Assembly: GCA_029747015.1 (NCBI GenBank)
Contig: JAKOGI010000082.1
Coordinates: 214,501 to 278,500, forward strand
From: Carnegiea gigantea
Taxonomy: Eukaryota > Streptophyta > Magnoliopsida > Caryophyllales > Cactaceae
Direction: 5' to 3'
Length of the DNA stretch: 64,000 nucleotides
Shown here: positions 31,601 through 43,600 of the stretch, in pieces
Layout: every line of letters begins with the position of its first letter
Numbering within the stretch: the stretch's first letter is position 1
Made by a program: the position numbers and the translations under genes
Notes under the pieces: model-generated
What the model was told of the DNA's origin: nothing
Databases searched by the model: none
What the model saw: the letters and a program-made list of their open reading frames with translations, nothing else

Positions 31601-34600
31601 GCTACAACTATCTTCAATTGAACAGAAAGTGTACACTATTTATTGCTCAATATAATGTTTGTCTGGTCATGGCCATCATTGCTGTGTAGTAGATGTACAA
31701 GGACAAAATTCAAATCCAAATCCAACCTACAACCCTATAGTCCCGCCCAGGCGCCCCCCCCCCCCCCCCCAAACAAAAAAAGTGGGTAGCAACCTTACCC
31801 CTGCATTGCACAAAAAGGTTGTTTCCAACTTTCATGGGATCAGAGCTTAAAATCATTTTCTGCCCACTATTCCACCAGAAAATAAGCATTGAGAGTTCAA
31901 GAAACGTGAAAGAAAATCACATACTGAAGGACGGACAGTTCATTTTCTGATATTATATGGAAATTAATGCAGTTAACAAGGCATAGCAAAGGGCAAGGTG
32001 AAATTTACACATATTAGCAAAAGGTACATCCATACCTGAGACCCTGACACCGAGTAAGCATCCAATAGAGTCCGGAGAATCTCCAGAAATTGACAGTGCA
32101 TATCATCCCCAAAATCTGTAAGCATACCTTGAACCTGAACACAACAAACCAAGTTAGGCATTACCAACTATTTTCTTCCATCAGAACAGAAGTACAACCA
32201 TATTGGTCACGTACAAGCAAGCCACATTAGCATCTGCAACCACTGCACGCAAAAAAGCATGAGACCACTTTTCGGTTGCTCAATGCTGCCACAAACCTTT
32301 CTCACATCATCTCTGCCTTCACCGTTATCTACAATACTAAGTATCGAACCTACTCGCTCCTACCCCACAGTCTGCACGGGGATGATTGGCCAAACCTAAA
32401 AGTGAGTTCAAACGTAATTCCTTGTTCCAATTTCTAGATCCCGTTCTGCAATGTAATGGACTAGTAGGGGCCAGCTAAGATCAACCACTCCATTATTCCA
32501 AGGCCAGACCCGCAGGCTTTAAGCCAACAAGTTAGATCATAAACATGAGTGCTATCCTCTTAGCAAAACTCAGTTAAATTAATCCTACAATGGAAGCTTC
32601 ACAAGAACAAGCTCACTCACTAGTGGCATGGAGCTCATAACTCTAACAATGAGGCCAAACTTGGGCAGGAGCAGCAATAAAAAGAAAACAAGCCCATCCT
32701 TTAACTGCACTTTGGTATGCTACTTGTGACACAACTCATGAGACCATTATGCTCCGAAGCAATATGTAATATAGTTGTCAAAAGTAATGAATCCTATAAC
32801 TTATTGGCATTCAAGACACGAGGCCCAGGACTGACATCTAAGCCAGTGTTGTTGCACGGAAGTACATTGTCTCCAATCAGCCAAAAAAGCTAGCAGCAAG
32901 ACTCCAAGAAAGCTAGCGGCAAGGTAGTCTTGGACTGGGGAACTCCAGTTCATGGCCTTAAGCAGCATCATGCAAAATGGGTCAGTGCTAAAATCAGGCT
33001 CTCCTAGGCAACCAATTATTGATGCCTGGGTTGGACGACAGAGCTCATAGAAGGTGGCAATAACACAGAGAAAATGTAACCCCCACACCGGCGGGGCCAA
33101 GGAAAAAGAAGATTGCACGACAGAAACAGAATTTTCAACACGTCGTGTATCGTAATCTCCTCCCAAATGTTGCAAATAATTCAGACTTCAGTAAACCCCC
33201 ATGCAAGAAACCATTTAAGGGGTTGTTTGGTTGGCTATTATGGATTGAAAGGACGGAACTTGATACCTTTACGTATTAAATCCCCTTCAATAGTACCATG
33301 TTGTTTTTTTGTTGATCCCATTCCTTTACTAAACCAAAACACATGATATTAGAAATCAAGCACCATCATATTCAAAATGTGGCCGTTCCAAGACAAAATG
33401 GTTGCATCCGAAAGGTTTTTGAGTTAGCCGAATCAAGTCTTCGCCGTGATAGTGATTTTTTCATATCGTGGCCGAAACTGCATTTTGAATCCTTGAGCCC
33501 CATCCCCAATCCGCAAGTACCATTCATGATTCCAGCGCATTCCAATTTTGGTGAATAAAAAAGGCCTGGTTACCGTTTTCCAATGGTGTTGGTGACCATT
33601 AAATTGGCATTTTTAGCATCATAAACACACTTGTTTGCAATTTACACTCATTTCCGCCCATACGTGCTGGATTTTGGTCTCCCAATTATCTCCACTTACA
33701 TTTAAAAAAAAAAAAAAACAGCTGCTCTTGTTTTCATACGATATAACACAAGTAGTTACTATTTGATTCCAGCAATAAAGAATCTAAACCCCAATAAATC
33801 CATATCAAGTTGCTAATCAGAGAGATCGCGCACCAGGTGACCAAGCAGCTGATTCCCTTCAGGCTGAACGACATAAGAACGCAAAAGATTTGGATCCTGA
33901 TTCAGGGAAAGTATAAGGATATCTGTCCTGCATTAATCAGAAAGAAATGTCACCAACAATGTGTCAAAAGCATGCTGAAACAGTCAAAAAGGAGCATTTT
34001 TCCGATAACAGCAGAGATAATCCCACTGGAAAGGGCCAAAAGATTCAACACCTGTATGCTAATTGGAGTCGACTGCAGGTCTGCAACTCAGGTATAGTTA
34101 CATTCTATAGTCAGATTCAACCAATTTCTTAAATATCGAGTTTTTCCGGCTAATATGAAGCATCAACTGTTTACGGGTGAAGCAAGAAGAGTGGATATTC
34201 GCATGGGGTGAATTGTTGGAAATTAGCAGGTTTGGTGCTCTTCAAAACCTTGGTGCGTTTTAAGGACACAAATGGCTCTAGGGTGCTGTTTGGCAAGATG
34301 TTTGTTGTGGTGACAGTCCTCTTAAGACTCAATTTCCAGATCTTTCTAGGATGGCTCATTCCAAAGATGAATGGTTCAATAAGTGACATCTTGGAATGGC
34401 AACCAGAGCCATTGGAACTTATCTCTTTTGAGAAGCCCTAATGACAGGGAAGAAGAAAGTGGTTGCAATCTTCCTGCTCTGCTTGCTGACAAGAATGTGG
34501 TGCCTCAACACAATGATGAGATTGTTTGGCCTCATGGCACCAAGGGATCCTTCACCATCAAGAGTATTTGTCACACTCTTCACGAACAGTCAAGTTACTC

Positions 34601-37600
34601 TGACTTTCCAGTCAAGGCCATTTGGAAGTCCAAAGCTCTGACAAAAGCTTGCTTTTTGTTGGGCAGCCACCAAAGAATGAATTCCCACACAGGATATACT
34701 TAGAAGAAGAAATTTTCATATGCCAAGTAGGCATTCTTGTGCCTTGAGGAAGAAGAATCAGTCCATCACCTTGGCTCGTCGTGGGTTCAACGTTTGAGGT
34801 CAAAGATGTGTTGGCGGCTTGGAGAAGAAGGATGAAAAAGAGATTGGTGTAAAGAGCTTGGAAGATGATCCCTATGCCTATTTGGCGGACCACTCTGAAG
34901 GAAAGGAATTAGGGTAAAGAAATGTCCTTCAAGATCTTGGGCTCCACTTTTCAAGAAATTTGTAAGGTTGGAGTCAAGTACTCATTGGCGGCACAAATTT
35001 GACCTTTCTGGATTTTGTAGATAATATTATGCACAAGCACTTGAGGGCATGACGTCTTTGTAACCCTCTTTATATATACCGACATCTCCTTGGTGTCTTT
35101 TAATGCAGCTTTTGATTACTCATCAAAAAAATATGAAGCATCAAGTGTGCCAATAATTGAAGTATCATGACAAGTACCTGATGCATACTAGGGATGAAAC
35201 CCAGCCTAATAATTCAGCATGACCCAATGAGACCAACAAAATAAAATGAAGCAAAGCCCGAAGCAAAAGCATAAATGCCAGGGATATGACAGCAAAGATG
35301 CACGGAAACTCTCCATGACCTCACATACCCATGTCACCAATACTCGTATACACTCCCCGAAATGTGAAATACTCATATGGCACAAAGAAATATGTGTTTT
35401 GTTATCGGTGGCTGTAGGGTGCAAAGCTGCACATCTGTGGGGAATTTATTATTATTTTCAGTCAAACATGACCCTCTCCAAGTTTAAAAACATATAACAA
35501 ATCATAAGCACACAAGTAATAAAAGATTTCTTTTTTAATCACTACGTGCCAATTATGCATGTCACATCCAAATTTTTCTCGGAATATTTTTTTTTGTGGG
35601 AGGGTAAGTAATCAAGAGGTATATAAAATGGACACCAAGGCGACGTCACCCATTTACAAAAGGTGCAAATACAAAAACATTATGCCCTTAAGCTCTCATC
35701 CATAATGCAATCGACAAAAGCCCAAAAATTTAAATTTTTGTTACCACTTTGCCCGACACTCCAACAACACAACAACCTCAAAAAACAGAGCTTAAATTCT
35801 TGAAATGACACGGTTTTGCCCTAAAAAATATGACGATTTCTCTCCTTCCAAGTAGCCCCCACATAGCCAAAGGAACCATACTCCAAACTCAAGTACTCAA
35901 CTCTTCTGTATCCTTCTCCTCCAAGCCACTATCACATCTCTCACATTAGAAGGTTGAACCCAACTAATCCCCATTAGAGAGAGAGATAAATTCCAAAGCG
36001 AAGAAACCCACTGACAATGTACAAGGAGATGATCTACAGTTTCTTCCTCCTCCAAACACATGGAGCATCTACTTGGACCACTAAAATTTCTTCTTTTAAG
36101 CATGTCTTCCATACGAATCTTACCTATCGTGGTCACCCAAGCAACGAAACACCCTTTTGTGGGAGCTTTAAACTTCCAAATGGACTTGGCAACAAAATCA
36201 CAACCATCCAAGACTTCAAATTGTGTGGAACAAAAACTTTTGACGCTAAAGGATCCTTTAGAATTTAGTGGCCATACAATCTCATCCTTGCCTTGGTTGG
36301 AAGTGTCTTGGGGGGGGGGGTTCGAGGCCTTTTTCCTTTTAAGGTTGCTAAGGCTAGTAGGAGGAAAAGGTCTTTTATCCGGTTGAGCTTCCGGGAATTT
36401 CGTTGGTTGGCAGTACAAATGGTCAGATTCTGTTTCTCGAAGGGAGAACCATTGTGGTTCAAATCTCTCAGGTGGGGTCAGAGGTGCCTGTTGCTTCAAC
36501 TGAGAAAGAATAGCAAAGGTAAATTCATTGTCCTTTCTCTGTTGGGTAACGGTGGGCAGGCTAGGTGATGTCGTATCTCCTAAGGAATTCTATGGCAATG
36601 TGTATTCTAGGAAGAATAGGAGATTTCGTAATCTAGGAATCCTCTTTTAGGATAAAATCTTTTATTTTTCTAGATTATTCTTAGTTATCAAATCTTATCG
36701 TAATCTTTAGATTTATTTTATATTCTTTTTCAGCTGTATTGATTCCTATATAAACCCCCCTCATGCTTTGGGGAAAGACACTTGAATGAATTGAATTATT
36801 AAGTTCTCAGAAATTCTTGTGTTATTTTCTAGGTGCGAGAATTGCTCTTAGAGCGTCCTACATCAAATTGGTACCAGAGCTTTTGATCCTAGTCGTTGCG
36901 AAACCGTTTCTCACTCAAGATTTTCTGTTTTGGCTTCCCTTTGATTTCCCTTTTCCTTTTTCCCTTACGTTACCCAAAACCAGAAAACCCAAAACCTTCG
37001 CTGCCAGCCTTCCCGCCGGCCACCACCACCTTGACCACCACACCCAGGTCGCCACCCCAGGTCGACCACCACCGAACCTCCATCACCGCCGGACGCTCAC
37101 CGGAAACCTAGCAACCCAAATCTCGAACCCTAAGTTTGCGAATTGGTTAATTTTTTCGAACCCTAGCCCTCGATTCTCCCTCAATCCATCACGATTTACA
37201 AAATTGACTCAATCCCCTCCATCTCCTTCTCAATTCGTCCCAAACCCGTTGACAATTGGGTTGCTTTGCATCCGAATTCGTCGACTGTCCACCCATCGCG
37301 AAACCCTAAAATCGCGAATTGGTCTGCTGGCTAATTGAAGCATTCGCTGCCTTCGACCAGTGACAGAGAGGACCGACAGCCTCTTGGCCGCGCAGTCCTG
37401 CCACCGCCAACTCCTCCTTTCATCGGGAAACACCTGCGCACGCCCGCCTGCTACTGTTCCTGTTCGACACTTAGCGTGCGTTTGCTGCTACAGTCGCCCT
37501 TCGCCCCGGCAACTTGTGCTCAAATTGGTTCCACTTCTTGCTGTGCCACTGTCACGTGCTGCCCAGAGTGGTCGCCATTACCTCATCCGAATCTGACTTC

Positions 37601-40600
37601 AGTTGGTCGCTGTTGTGGTAAAGGCGGTTCTTGGACCAGTACTTAAGTACACTAAGAGGTACGGGGAACTCAATTTACTTTGATAAGAGTTTTGATTCTC
37701 GATAAACGAAATTAGCCTAATTCCTGATTGTTTGGGTTTTTGAGTGTTGCTTGGATCCTGATCTTTCCCTTGCTACTTCTTCCCTGCTTGGTTCGAGTCG
37801 TCTCAATAATCCATATCAAACTTTGTGATTTGTGGTGTGTGTAGTGGTTGTTTCTCGCTGTCGTTACTATTGCAACTTGGTTTAATCTCAAGCACTTACA
37901 TCTTGCATTCATAGTTGCATACACCATGTCATCCTCACCCAAACAGCCTTACCAATCTCAGATTAACACCCTATCTGAAAGGCTTGACCGTCAAGATGCT
38001 AGGTTTGACCAACTTGAGGCCAAAATCGACAAACTTACTCGAGCATTTGAGAAGTTACCCATGCTTGACCAACCTCAGACCCCACCCCAATTTTCCCCTG
38101 ACCTACTCGTGGGGGGGAATGATCGTCGTCAGTGGGTCGTTTACAAGTCAAGTCGGGCTAATGAGCTTGAGGAGAAGGAACCAAAACCAGAACTATTGAC
38201 CCCATCTCACCCTCGAATGCAAGGGGAGAGGAGTAACTTAAGGCATGACCAAAGGGACCATAGGAACCGTCGGTTTGACACCCCTAGAGATGACAGGCGG
38301 ACGGGTAACCCTAGGGAGCCTAGGCATGCAGACCTTGAAACTGATCGTAGGAGTATTCACGAGGGCTACTCCGATATTACTAGAAAAGTGAAAGTTGATG
38401 TGCCTTCTTTTGATGGGAAGATAGATGCTACTACTTTTTCTGACTGGATAGTTGCTATGGAGGACTATTTTGACTGGTATGAGATGTCTGATATTGAGCG
38501 GGTTCGATTTGCCAAGATGAAACTCATAGGACCTGTTAGGAAGTTTTGGCAAACTGTCACGAGTTACCTTGAGCGAATGCGTCAACCTCCTATCATTCAA
38601 TGGGAAGTTATGAAGGACAGGTTGAAAGAAAAGTACCTCCCTTCTTTCCATAAGGCACACCTTGTCGACCAAATGCTAGACCTTAGACAGTCCACCTCTA
38701 GTGTGTCTGATTACATCAATAGTTTAGAAGAATTGACTCAGCGTTGTGACCTTCTAGAGGATCCTTCCATTACCATAGCCCGCTTCATTCGGGACTTACG
38801 GACTGACCTTAAGAAGGAAGTAACCTTATCTGCACCTTATACTCTCGATGAGGCTTACCACAAAGCTTTAGAGGTTGAAAAACTTGATAAGCTTTACCCT
38901 GTGCGACGTGCTGCTCCTTCCTCTAGGGCCCCTGCCCATTCTGTTCCTACGATGACTGAGTTTTCTGTGAGTGCTTCAACTTCTAAGGGTCATAACCCCC
39001 ATAGCCCACCTAGAGTAGCCCCGCAAGGAGCTTCCTTTGGTACATCTCGTAATCCAATCCAATGTTTTAGCTGTCGTGAGAGAGGTCACTATGCTTCTGA
39101 GTGCCCTCACCGTACCCTGGCCTTAGAGCATGAGTCCTTTGAGCCACCCGAACTTGAGGAAGAGGTCGTTAACCACGAGGGAGATTTTGAAGATCTTGTT
39201 GATGTTGAGAATAGCCTTCTTCATGATACACATCTTGGAGTTGTGAGATGCCTCTTAGCCAACGCAGTCATGAACGATGAGCGAAAACGTACCACCATCT
39301 TCTATACTCTTGTGAGGTGTGGGGAAACTCTTTTGAAAATGGTTATAGATGGTGGCAGTACCATGAATGTTATTGCTGAGGCCGCTATAAGGCGTTGTCA
39401 TCTTAAAACAGAACCTCACCCCCACCCTTTCAAAGTAGCCTGGGCCAACAAGACCCACCTCACAGTTACCCATAGATGTAAGATTCCAATCCAAATTGGT
39501 GGTTACAAGGACGAGGTTTTGTGTGACGTCCTCCCAATGGATGTCGCTCACATTCTCCTAGGTAGTCCTTGGCTTTATGATCGGAATGTCTTACATAACG
39601 GGAAAGAGAACACTTATACCTTTAGATACATGAATAAGAACATCACTCTTAACCCTTGTCGACCTAGAGAGTTGCTGTCTTCCCCAGGGCCCAAACCTTC
39701 CCCAACCTTGTCCTCTCCCCACAGTGTGTCTACTCCTCCTAAAGGAACTATTTCCCTCCTTTACCACAGATTTTTTGAAAGACTGGGAAACTCTAACAAG
39801 TTCTTCCTAACAATCTTAGCTAGGGAGCTAGCTTCAGACTCCATTACCTTCCCTAACACCCCTTCTGATGACTTCTCCCTTCGGGACCTCCCAGTTGAGA
39901 TTGATGACCTACTTAAAGAATTTGTCGATGTTGTCCCCGATGAACTTCCTAGTGAGCTCCCGCCCCTCCGTGACATACAACATGCTATTGACTTGGTCCC
40001 TGGTTCCCAACTCCCTAACCTTCCTCACTATAGGTTGAATCCAACTGAGCGAGAAGAATTGAATAGGCAGGTTCAAGAACTATTGCCCAAGGGCTTTGTT
40101 CGTCACAGCATGAGTCCCTGTGCAGTCCCTGCCCTCCTTACCCCTAAGAAGGATGGATCGTGGAGGATGTGTGTCGATAGTAGAGCCATCAATAAGATTA
40201 CAGTCAAGTATAGGTTTCCCATTCCGAGGTTAGAGGACATGCTTGATTGTCGTGCTGAGGCTAGTTGGTTCTCTAAGATAGACTTGCGTAGTGGTTATCA
40301 CCAGGTTCGCATTAGACCAGGAGACGAATGGAAAACTGCCTTTAAGACCTAAGATGGCTTATTTGAGTTGATGGTTATGCCTTTTGGGCTATCCAATGCT
40401 CCCAGTACCTTTATGAGACTCATGACTTACGTTCTTCAGCCATTTATGGGAAAATTTCTAGTCGTCTATTTTGATGACATTTTGGTATATAGCAAGTCTA
40501 GGACTGACCATGTTGACCATCTCAAGCAACTCTTGTGCACACTTAGAGAGGCCAAGCTCTTTGCTAATCTGAAAAAGTGCAACTTCCTTCAAACCCAAGT

Positions 40601-43600
40601 CCTCTTTTTAGGATTCATTGTGTCTGCTCAAGGTATCTCCGCTGACCCCGACAAAGTTAGAGCCATTAGGGAGTGGCCTGAACCTAAGACCCTTATTGAG
40701 GCTAGGAGTTTCCATGGTTTAGCCTCCTTCTACAGGCGGTTTATTAGACACTTCAGTTCTATTATGTCACCTATTACAGACTGCTTAAAGAAAGGCCCAT
40801 TTCAGTGAACTCCTAAAGCGGCATCTGCCTTTAAGGAGATTAAAGACATGATGTCATTTGCTCCAATCCTTAGGCATCCTGACTTTAGTAAGGTTTTTGA
40901 GGTTGCTTGCGATGCCTTTGGATATGGCATTGGTGGAGTGTTAAGCCAGGAGGGAGACCCCATAGCTTTCTTTAGCGAAAAGCTTAGTGAATCTAGGCGG
41001 ATTAAGTATACCACCTATGAGAAGGAGTTGTATGCCCTGCTTCAGTCCCTTCGTCATTGGCATTATTACCTTCTCCCACATGAATTTGTTGTATATTCGG
41101 ATCATGAGGCCCTTAAGCATTGGAATTCTCAGTCTAATATCAACCCTAAGCATGCCAGCTAGATTGAGTATATTAGTGAGTACTCTTTTGTCCTTAAGCA
41201 CAAATCTGGTGTTGAGAACAAGGTAGTTGATGTCCTCAGCCGCATTGGTTGCATCTTACAGACAATGCGGGTTGAGGTTCTCGGTTTCGACAAGCTCAAA
41301 GGCACTTACACCTCGTCTCGACTTTTCACTCATTTACTTGGACCTTTCGGCTGGAAATCGCAACCGTCACGTTGACTTTGTCATTCATGACGGTTTCCTG
41401 TTTCGGGGGTCCAAGTTATGCATTCCTAAGACCTCGTTCCGGGACTTCTTAGTTTGGGAGATGCATGCTGGGGGATTAGCTGGCCACCTGGGTAAAGATA
41501 GAACCATTGCTTTGGTTGTAGATCGCTTCTATTGGCCCTCTCTCAAAAGAGATGTACTTCGCATTGTGTCTCAGTGCCGCACCTGTCAGTTAGCTAAGAC
41601 TAAGAAGCATAATACAGGACTTTACACTCCTCTTCCTATCCCGCATGCTCCGTGGAAGGACATTAGCATGGACTTTGTACTAGGTCTTCCTCAAACATCT
41701 CGTGGTCTTGATTCAGTCTTAGTTGTGGTTGACAGATTTTCTAGGATAGGCCACTTTATTGCCTGTAGCAAGACAGCTAACGCTTCACATGTTGCTAAGT
41801 TAGTCTTTCGAGAGATTGTTAGGTTGCATGGTCTTCCCACTTCCATAGTGTCTGATAGGGATGTCAAATTCATGAGCTATTTCTGGAAGACCTTATGGAG
41901 ACTGTGTGGTACTACTTTGAAATTTTCCGCGGCCTTTCACCCTCAAACGGATGGGCAAACTGAGGTTGTTAAACGCAGTCTAGGGGAGTTACTTCGCTGC
42001 GTTGTGGGCGAGAAGCAAGGCACTTGGGATTTGACTTTACCCCTTGTTGAGTTTGCATATAACAATGCAGTCAATAGAACCACAGGTAAGAGTCCGTTTG
42101 AGATTGTCCACGGTTACTCTCCTCGTACCCCTGCTGACCTCATTGCTCTCCCACCTGATGCCCGCGTGTCACATCCTGCATCCACATTTGCATAGCATAT
42201 TCATGACTTGCATACTGAGATTCGACACAAGATTGCTTTAAGCAACGACAGTTATAAGCATTCCGCTGACATACATCGCAGAGTTGCGAATTTTGATGTG
42301 GGTGATTTTGTTATGGCTCGGATTCGACCTGAACGATTACCCAAAAACTCCCTAAAAAAGCTTCACGGTCGTGCCATGGGACCTTACCAAATCCTTCAAA
42401 AGTTAGGATCTAATGCATATATACTTGATCTCCCTAACAGTTTAGGTATTAGTCCTATTTTCAATGTGGAGGATCTCACTCTTCATCGAGGTACTTTCGA
42501 GCCTCCTTGTCTTCCTTTTGGGGTTTCTTCAGGTACTCAGGTCCCTAGATTTCCACCTTTACCACAGTCGCAGACTGACATCGAGGCGGTGTTAGATGAT
42601 GAGTTTGTGTCCTCTTCTCGTGGTGGGTTCCGACGCTTCTTGGTGCAATGGTCAGGACGACCCCAGTCAGATGCTACTTGGATTACTGAAGATGAGTTTC
42701 GTGATATGAATCCGACTCTTTTAGAGTGGTACCTCCAAGACAACTCGTCGGCGTCGAGTTCTTTTCCGGTGGGGGAGAATGATGTCGTATCTCCTAAGGA
42801 ATTCTATGGCAATGTGTATTCTAGGAAGAATAGGAGATTTCGTAATCTAGGAATCCTCTTTTAGGATAAAATCTTTTATTTTTCTAGATTATTCTTAGTT
42901 ATCAAATCTTATCGTAATCTTTAGATTTATTTTATATTCTTTTTCAGCTGTATTGATTCCTATATAAACCCCCCTCATGCTTTGGGGAAAGACACACTTG
43001 AATGAATTGAATTATTAAGTTCTCAGAAATTCTTGTGTTATTTTCTAGGTGTGTGAATTGCTCTTAGAGCGTCCTACATCACTAGGTCAGTGATCTTTCC
43101 TGAGGGAGCTAAGACAGAGGGCTGGTTTAGGGTGACAAAGATTCTTAAGGAGACTTTAATTGAGGGTCATAAGAAGCCTTCTCCTCCACCAAGGAATGCT
43201 TCTATTCCCTCCAGGTTTCCGGTGAGTAGGGAAAGGTTTTTTGCTAATGTTGTTCGAGGTCATCCGGGTGGCTCTCCCAATTCGCCTTTGATGGGGTGGA
43301 AGTGTAGGGATTGTGGTTCATGGGATGTGTGTGAAGCCGTGATTGGTGAAGAACAAAATGTTAGCGGTGATGCGTTGAAGCAGAAGGTCTCCTTTAAGGA
43401 CAATGTTAATGATGCGACGATGCCTCCCTGTAAGAAGAATAGTTCGAAGGAGTTTTTGGAGGCTTCTCCTGCCTGTATGAATCAATTCCAAGTGTTGAGA
43501 GATTTGTTGGAAAACCATCCCTCTTTGGATTGTGAGTGTAACTCATATGGTAGTTCTCCGTGCGCCTCAAGGATCCCAGAATCATCTCTGAATGTGATGG

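Larger units (their letters stand above)
36566..43081 (+). mobile_element. Ty3/gypsy chromovirus LTR retrotransposon, 6,516 bp
   Basis: Complete in structure: 5' LTR 36566-36865, primer-binding site 36869-36880, gag-pol region, polypurine tract 42769-42779, 3' LTR 42780-43081. The 5-bp target duplication CTAGG lies at 36561-36565 and 43082-43086. The order protease, RT, RNase H, integrase and a C-terminal chromodomain marks it as a chromovirus; its small size and 300-bp LTRs resemble the Reina group (inference). It is inserted in ORF1 of LINE C, antisense to PP4R3. LTRs are almost identical, but the coding region has four stops and a frameshift. Confidence 0.95.

Noticed and set aside
33810..34097. 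Plus-strand open frame of 95 residues
   Set aside because: It is the opposite strand of exon 16 of PP4R3 copy 2, whose minus-strand peptide is family-typical and in phase with its neighbours.
37848..40352. An 834-residue open frame as a host gene
   Set aside because: It has a CCHC knuckle, retropepsin and RT motifs and lies between two LTRs, so it is the 5' part of the gypsy polyprotein.
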